The position numbers and the translations under genes were made by a program. Shown piece after piece: positions 59,978-64,000 of a stretch of 64,000 nucleotides of DNA. The stretch's first letter is position 1, and each line of letters starts with the position of its first letter. The stretch is from Thermomonas flagellata (GTDB lineage: Bacteria > Pseudomonadota > Gammaproteobacteria > Xanthomonadales > Xanthomonadaceae): NCBI RefSeq assembly GCF_022419185.1, contig NZ_JAJOZK010000002.1:133104-197103 (forward strand). The letters run 5' to 3'. The notes beneath the pieces were generated by a model. It was given only the letters and a program-made list of their open reading frames with translations. It did no database searches and had not been told where the DNA came from.

Positions 59978-60067
59978 GCGGCGATTGCAGCACGTCCGCG
60001 CCGCGCGCGGAACCGCATCGGGGGTATGCGTGGGGTTCGACGCGGCTTCGTCGGACGCATGAAACGC

Positions 60068-60095
60068 GCGAGGCCCGCCGGGGGGCGGGCCTCGC
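60068..60095 (-). terminator. Terminator after rpmB-rpmG
   Basis: A perfect inverted repeat (GCGAGGCCCGCC arm) forms an 11-12-bp stem. On the minus strand it is followed by GCGTTTCATG, a weak T-tract, 26 bp past the rpmG stop. Confidence 0.7.
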
Positions 60096-60121
60096 ATGGG
60101 GCCGGAGCGGGCCGGGAAGGC

Positions 60122-60286
60122 TTACTTGATCTTGCCTTCCTTGTAGATCACGTGCTTGCGCACCACCGGGTCGAACTTCTTGATTTCCATCTTGTTCGGA
60201 GTGTTCTTCTTGTTCTTGTCGGTGGTGTAGAAGTGGCCGGTGCCGGCCGAGGAGATCAGGCGGATCTTGTCGCGCTTGGACGCCAT
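60122..60286 (-). CDS. rpmG: 50S ribosomal protein L33
   Basis: The 54-aa product matches L33 ([35 protein letters not shown]). It lacks the zinc-binding Cys pairs, so it is the Cys-minus form. It lies 14 bp after rpmB, in the usual rpmB-rpmG pair. Confidence 0.97.
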   Translation of the reverse strand: MASKRDKIRLISSAGTGHFYTTDKNKKNTPNKMEIKKFDPVVRKHVIYKEGKIK

Positions 60287-60300
60287 GGTTCGATCCTCCC

Positions 60301-60537
60301 TTAGACCTTCAGGCCCTGCTTGCGCAGGTCGGCGAGCACGGCGTCGATGCCGTTCTTGTCGATGGTGCGCAGCGCGGCGGTGGAAACGCGGAGCTTGACC
60401 CAACGGTTCTCGGAGGCGACCCAGAAGCGGCGCTCGTGGAGGTTGGGCTGGAAGCGACGACGCGTCTTGCGGTTGGAGTGCGAGACGTTGTTGCCGGTCG
60501 TCGTGCGCTTGCCGGTGACTTGGCAGACTTTGGACAT
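60301..60537 (-). CDS. rpmB: 50S ribosomal protein L28
   Basis: The 78-aa product begins [20 protein letters not shown], the L28 signature, and continues [14 protein letters not shown]. It is first of the rpmB-rpmG operon. A hairpin-forming element lies in its 5' leader. Confidence 0.97.
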   Translation of the reverse strand: MSKVCQVTGKRTTTGNNVSHSNRKTRRRFQPNLHERRFWVASENRWVKLRVSTAALRTIDKNGIDAVLADLRKQGLKV

Positions 60538-60562
60538 CGGGCACCTCGGAGATGGCGTTGGG

Positions 60563-60583
60563 GTCCCCCATGGCCCGGGGGAC
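60563..60583 (-). promoter_or_regulatory. Hairpin in the rpmB leader
   Basis: GTCCCCC (60563-60569) pairs perfectly with GGGGGAC (60577-60583) across a 7-nt loop, 26 nt before the rpmB start. It could be a translational or attenuation control element, or chance in GC-rich DNA. Confidence 0.3.
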
Positions 60584-60684
60584 GGCGGCCCCGGCACGCG
60601 GCCGGGAGGTGCTGCCATAGGCAGCGAGCCGCGCATGATGCCCGCTTTTTCCTTGCCGCGCAAGCACTTGCCGGCGGCGGGCGG

Positions 60685-62466
60685 TCACCGCGCCGCGGCG
60701 GCCTGCTGCGCGGCGATCCAGGCCCGCACCTGCGCCTGCAGCACCGGCAGCGGCAGCGCGCCCTGGCCCAGCACCACGTCGTGGAAGGCGCGCACGTCGA
60801 AGCGCGGGCCCAGCGCGGCCTCCGCCTCGCGGCGCAGGTCGCGGATCGCGATCTCGCCCAGCTTGTAGCTCAGCGCCTGCCCCGGCCAGCTGATGTAGCG
60901 GTCCACCTCGGTGGCGACCTCGTGCTCGGACAGGGCGGTGTTGTCGCGCAGGTAGGCGACCGCGCGCGCGCGGCTCCAGCCATAGTGGTGGATGCCGGTG
61001 TCGATCACTAGCCGGCAGGCGCGCCACATCGCGTAGGTGAGGCGGCCGAACTCCTCGTAGGGCGTCTGGTAGAGGCCCATTTCCTCGCCCAGCCACTCGC
61101 TGTACAGCGCCCAGCCCTCGCCGTAGGCGCTGATGTACTCCTTGCGGAAGCCCGGCAGCGCGCCCTGCTCGCGCACCAGCATCTGCTGCAGCGAATGCCC
61201 GGGCGCGGACTCGTGCAGGGTCAGCGCCGGCAGGTTGTATAGCGGGCGGCTGGGCAGGTCGTAGGTGTTCACCCAGTACACGTCGGCGCTGCCGCGGCCG
61301 GCGGTCCAGTACGGCGCGATCGCCGCCGGGACCGGCTCGATGGTGAAGCGCCCGCGCGGCAGGGTGCCGATCAGGCGGCCGAGCTGGCCGTCCACCCGCT
61401 TGCTGATCCAGGCCGCGCGATCCAGCAGCTCTTGCGGCGTCTGCGCGTAGAACTGCGGGTCGCTGCGCAGGAAGGCGAGGAAATCCGCGAACCGGGTCTG
61501 CGGCGAGCGGCCGCGGAAGCCGAGGCGGTCGATGATCGCCTCCATCTGCGCGCGCAGGTCGGCGACCTCGCGCAGGCCGATCGCGTGGATCTCTTCCGGC
61601 GCCAGGTCGAGCGTGGTGTAGCGGCGGATCTGCTCGCGGTAGTAGGCCTTGCCGTCGGGCAGGGCCTCGGCGGCCAGGGTGGTGCGCGCGCGCGGCAGGT
61701 ACTCGTCGCGGAAGAACGCCAGCAGCCGGCGGTAGGCGGGGATCACCGCCTCAGTGATCGCGGCGCGGCCCTCCGCGCGCAGCGCGGCCTGCTCGGCGGT
61801 CGGGATCGACGCCGGCAGCTTCGCGTAGGGCGCGTACAGCGCGGCCGCCTCCGGGTCCTCGAGCGCCGCCACCGCGGCGATCGCGCCGTCGCGCCCGGCG
61901 AGCACCGCGCGCGGCACCGAGAACCCGCGCGCCAGCCCGGCGCGCATGTTGGCGATCTGCTGGTCGAAGTAGCGCGGCACGTCGCGCAGGCGCGCGGCGT
62001 AGGCGCGGTAGGCGGCGGCGTCGCGCAGCTCGGCGCGCGCCATGAAGTCCAGGTCCGACCAGAACGCGCTGTCGGAATTGAACGGCATCTCGTACTCGCG
62101 CAGGCGCAGCGCCGCCGCCATGTGCGCGATCTGCGGCCGGTACACCGCGTAGTTCAGGCGCTCGCCGGGCGAGAGCGCGGCCACGTCGATCGCCTCCAGC
62201 CGGCGCAGCACGTCCTCGAGATAGGCCAGGCGCGCCGCCTGCGCGGGCGCGCCGACGTCGGGCAGGCGGTCGGCCGGGGCGGCGGCGGGGTCGGCGTCCT
62301 CGCCCCAGGCCGGGGCCTGCTGCTGGCGCCACGCCCATTCGGCCTGGTAGAGCGCACGCAGCGCGGCGTCCGCGGCCTGGGTGCGCTCTGTGTCCTGGGC
62401 GAAGGCGGGCGCGCAGCCGCCCAGCAGCAGCCCGCCCAGCAGCAGGATCCACAGCCCTCGACGCAT
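60685..62466 (-). CDS. DUF885-family lipoprotein
   Basis: The 593-aa product has a lipobox LLLGGC (Cys18) and the DUF885 core. This is marked by a zinc-like motif [13 protein letters not shown] and the downstream [18 protein letters not shown], with a conserved Glu. Members are thought to be periplasmic metallopeptidase-like proteins, but the activity is little studied. GGAGG before the ATG at 62466 decides this start over the one at 62481. Confidence 0.9.
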   Translation of the reverse strand: MRRGLWILLLGGLLLGGCAPAFAQDTERTQAADAALRALYQAEWAWRQQQAPAWGEDADPAAAPADRLPDVGAPAQAARLAYLEDVLRRLEAIDVAALSPGERLNYAVYRPQIAHMAAALRLREYEMPFNSDSAFWSDLDFMARAELRDAAAYRAYAARLRDVPRYFDQQIANMRAGLARGFSVPRAVLAGRDGAIAAVAALEDPEAAALYAPYAKLPASIPTAEQAALRAEGRAAITEAVIPAYRRLLAFFRDEYLPRARTTLAAEALPDGKAYYREQIRRYTTLDLAPEEIHAIGLREVADLRAQMEAIIDRLGFRGRSPQTRFADFLAFLRSDPQFYAQTPQELLDRAAWISKRVDGQLGRLIGTLPRGRFTIEPVPAAIAPYWTAGRGSADVYWVNTYDLPSRPLYNLPALTLHESAPGHSLQQMLVREQGALPGFRKEYISAYGEGWALYSEWLGEEMGLYQTPYEEFGRLTYAMWRACRLVIDTGIHHYGWSRARAVAYLRDNTALSEHEVATEVDRYISWPGQALSYKLGEIAIRDLRREAEAALGPRFDVRAFHDVVLGQGALPLPVLQAQVRAWIAAQQAAAAR

Positions 62467-62524
62467 TCCCGGCCTCCGCATCCGACCGCCGGCAGCCTAG
62501 CATCCGCGCGAGGGGCGGCGGGGT

Positions 62525-63787
62525 TCACTCGCGCGGGTGGCCATCGGCCTCGTCGGCGTTGTCGTGCCACAGCTCGTGGCTGTCGATGCGCACCCGCAGC
62601 GCCGCTTCCAGCGCGTCCAGCCGGCTGCGTACTTCGGCCGCGCGGGCCTGGCGCGCGCTGCGCTGCGCCAGCAGCCATTCCGCCAGCGGCGCCTCGCCCA
62701 GCTCCCAGGCGCGGCGAGTGCGCGCGGCGGCCGCGTCCTGTGCGGCGGCGGCGCCCTGCATCGCCCGCCATTCGGCATGCCGGGTCTCGGCGAGGTCGGC
62801 GGTCGCCTGCGCCTCGCGCGCGATCATCCGGCGCACCCCGTCGGCTTCGGCCTCGGCCATGTCGGCGCGTGCGGCCTCGCGTGCGGCGACGTCGCGGCGG
62901 TAGCGCCCGCCGAGCGGCATCGACACCACCAGCCCGACCGCGCGCTCGGCGCCGCCGCGGTCGTCGAGCACGCGCAGGCCGAGGCTCGGGTCGGGCAGGC
63001 GGTCGGCGCGCGCGCGCGCGGCCAGCGCCTGCTGGTGCAGGGCCTGCTGGCGGGCGATGCCGATCTCGTGGCTGCGCGCGATGATCAGGTCGCGCCAGTA
63101 ACCGGGACCGCCCGGCAGCGGCGCCGGATCCGGCAGCGCCGGCAGCGCCTCCGGCAGTGGCAGGCCGGGATAGGTGGCGGCCAGCGCCTTGCGCGCGGCC
63201 TCCGCCTCGCCGGCGGCGCGCACCGCTTCGGCCTGCGCCTGCGCCAGTTCGGCGTCCATCTGCTCCAGTTCGCGGCGGGCGGCGTCACCCAGCTGCACCC
63301 GCCGCGCCAGCGCCGCGCGCGCCTGCTGCAGCAGTTCCAGCTGTCCCTGCGCCGCCTGCGCCAGCGCGCGTGCGCGCAGCCAGCCCATCCAGTCCTGGCC
63401 GAGCCGGCGCGCGGCCTGGTGGGTGGCGTCGTCGATCCCGAGCCGGGCCGCGGTCAGCGCGGTCGCGCCGATCTCGCGGTCGAGCGCGGCCTTGCCCGGC
63501 AGGCGGATGCGGCGGCTGAGCTGGCCCTCGAACTCGCGGTAGCGCAGGTTCGGATCCACGCTGCGCCGCTGCGGGATGAGGACGGCCTCCCACTCGTTGC
63601 TGCCGGCCGCCAGCGCGCGCGCATCGGCCGCGGCCGCCTGCGCGGCGGCGTCGGCGGCACGCACCTCCGGCTGCGCCAGCAGCGCGCGCAGGGCCAGATC
63701 CTCCGGCGGCAGGAAATCGGGCTCGGTGGCCCGGGCCGCGGGCAGCGCGAGCGCCAGCGCCAGCAGGAGGATGCGATGCCGGCTCAT
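62525..63787 (-). CDS. TolC-family outer-membrane efflux protein
   Basis: The 420-aa product has a signal peptide ending near ARA (residue 20). Long Ala/Glu/Arg-rich coiled-coil stretches follow, with two repeats typical of the OEP family. It pairs with an RND or ABC pump. It overlaps the upstream DUF3240 gene by 4 bp (ATGA). That gene is usually tied to heavy-metal RND efflux, so this is probably the outer channel of a metal-efflux system whose pump lies beyond the right edge. Confidence 0.85.
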   Translation of the reverse strand: MSRHRILLLALALALPAARATEPDFLPPEDLALRALLAQPEVRAADAAAQAAAADARALAAGSNEWEAVLIPQRRSVDPNLRYREFEGQLSRRIRLPGKAALDREIGATALTAARLGIDDATHQAARRLGQDWMGWLRARALAQAAQGQLELLQQARAALARRVQLGDAARRELEQMDAELAQAQAEAVRAAGEAEAARKALAATYPGLPLPEALPALPDPAPLPGGPGYWRDLIIARSHEIGIARQQALHQQALAARARADRLPDPSLGLRVLDDRGGAERAVGLVVSMPLGGRYRRDVAAREAARADMAEAEADGVRRMIAREAQATADLAETRHAEWRAMQGAAAAQDAAAARTRRAWELGEAPLAEWLLAQRSARQARAAEVRSRLDALEAALRVRIDSHELWHDNADEADGHPRE

Positions 63788-64000
63788 GCCAGCCGCCCCG
63801 CGGCCAGCACCGGCTCGGTCCACCAGCGCACGTCGGTGGCCGCCACCTGCGCGCGCAACGCGTCCAGCGCGGTTTCCACCTGCTCGGGCGCGATCAGCAT
63901 CCACAGCACCCGCCGCTGCACGCGCCCGCGCACGCGCTCGGCGGTGGAGGCGCGCGCGAAGTCGTGGGCATGCCCCTCGGCGCGCACCAGGGTGTAGCCG
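63784..64000 (-). CDS. DUF3240-family protein (5' end outside window)
   Basis: Only the C-terminal 72 residues are visible (GYTLVRAEGHAHDF...RRVLWMLIAPEQVETAL). The pattern matches DUF3240, small PII-like proteins that accompany CusA/CzcA-type heavy-metal RND pumps. The coding sequence continues past 64000. It is coupled to the TolC-like gene by an ATGA overlap. Confidence 0.7.
   Translation of the reverse strand, partial: GYTLVRAEGHAHDFARASTAERVRGRVQRRVLWMLIAPEQVETALDALRAQVAATDVRWWTEPVLAAGRLA

Overview
The window is 64 kb of very GC-rich chromosome (about 70% or more by eye). Gene content and protein style point to a gammaproteobacterium of the Xanthomonadaceae/Lysobacteraceae: a bioB-bioF-bioH-bioC biotin cluster, plsB, tamA-tamB, tatA-tatB-tatC, a TonB-dependent receptor, a TPR-carrying Ser/Thr kinase beside an ECF sigma factor, and strongly Arg/Ala-biased shadow frames. 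The genus cannot be fixed from sequence alone. Almost everything is housekeeping chromosome. There is no rRNA operon, CRISPR array, insertion sequence or prophage.

Layout. 1-300: a tRNA-Arg(CCG) gene followed by tandem 114-bp repeats that each carry a copy of the tRNA 3' end. 417-5327: a TonB-dependent receptor, a type I phosphodiesterase/nucleotide pyrophosphatase and a glycerophosphodiester phosphodiesterase, all on the minus strand, which look like a phosphodiester scavenging locus. 5474-7753: ubiA, an HdeD-like membrane protein and comF. 7797-12922: bioB-bioF-CaiB/BaiF CoA-transferase-bioH-bioC, tightly coupled. 12927-15835: a GT39 glycosyltransferase, a SnoaL-like protein and a PLP dehydratase in one operon. 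15965-20634: a Tyr/Gly-rich lipoprotein, a 640-bp intergenic region holding a candidate sigma-54-dependent small RNA, mnmG, a beta-propeller-like lipoprotein and a small membrane protein. 20644-26345: tamB and tamA. 26392-29399: glyS and glyQ.

29472-36248: an amidotransferase, membrane proteins, the Tat translocase operon, a SYLF protein, hemH and an alpha/beta hydrolase. 36261-37988: a zinc-ribbon membrane protein, a lipoprotein and a YgjP-like metallopeptidase. About 37920-38577: a sharp island of roughly 40% GC holding a single gene with a HEPN-type R-x4-H motif, wedged between the peptidase and rdgC. 38575-47605: rdgC, ttcA, a YdcH-like protein, plsB, a lipoprotein, an e(P4)-type acid phosphatase and rep. 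47668-52612: tdk, the kinase/sigma pair and mutM. 52806-64000: a fatty acid desaturase, an EF-hand protein, an M13 peptidase, acs, a cardiolipin-synthase-like enzyme, rpmB-rpmG, a DUF885 lipoprotein, and the start of a probable metal-efflux operon (TolC-like plus DUF3240) running off the right edge.

Most worth a second look: (1) the low-GC HEPN gene, a plausible defence or toxin-type RNase acquired as a single-gene cargo; (2) the candidate sigma-54-driven small RNA of about 115 nt upstream of mnmG; (3) the tRNA-derived tandem repeats, which resemble the E. coli tyrT/rtT arrangement; (4) the CoA-transferase embedded in the biotin operon; (5) a recurring arrangement of a -10-like hexamer 6-7 nt before a start codon with no Shine-Dalgarno, suggesting many leaderless mRNAs.
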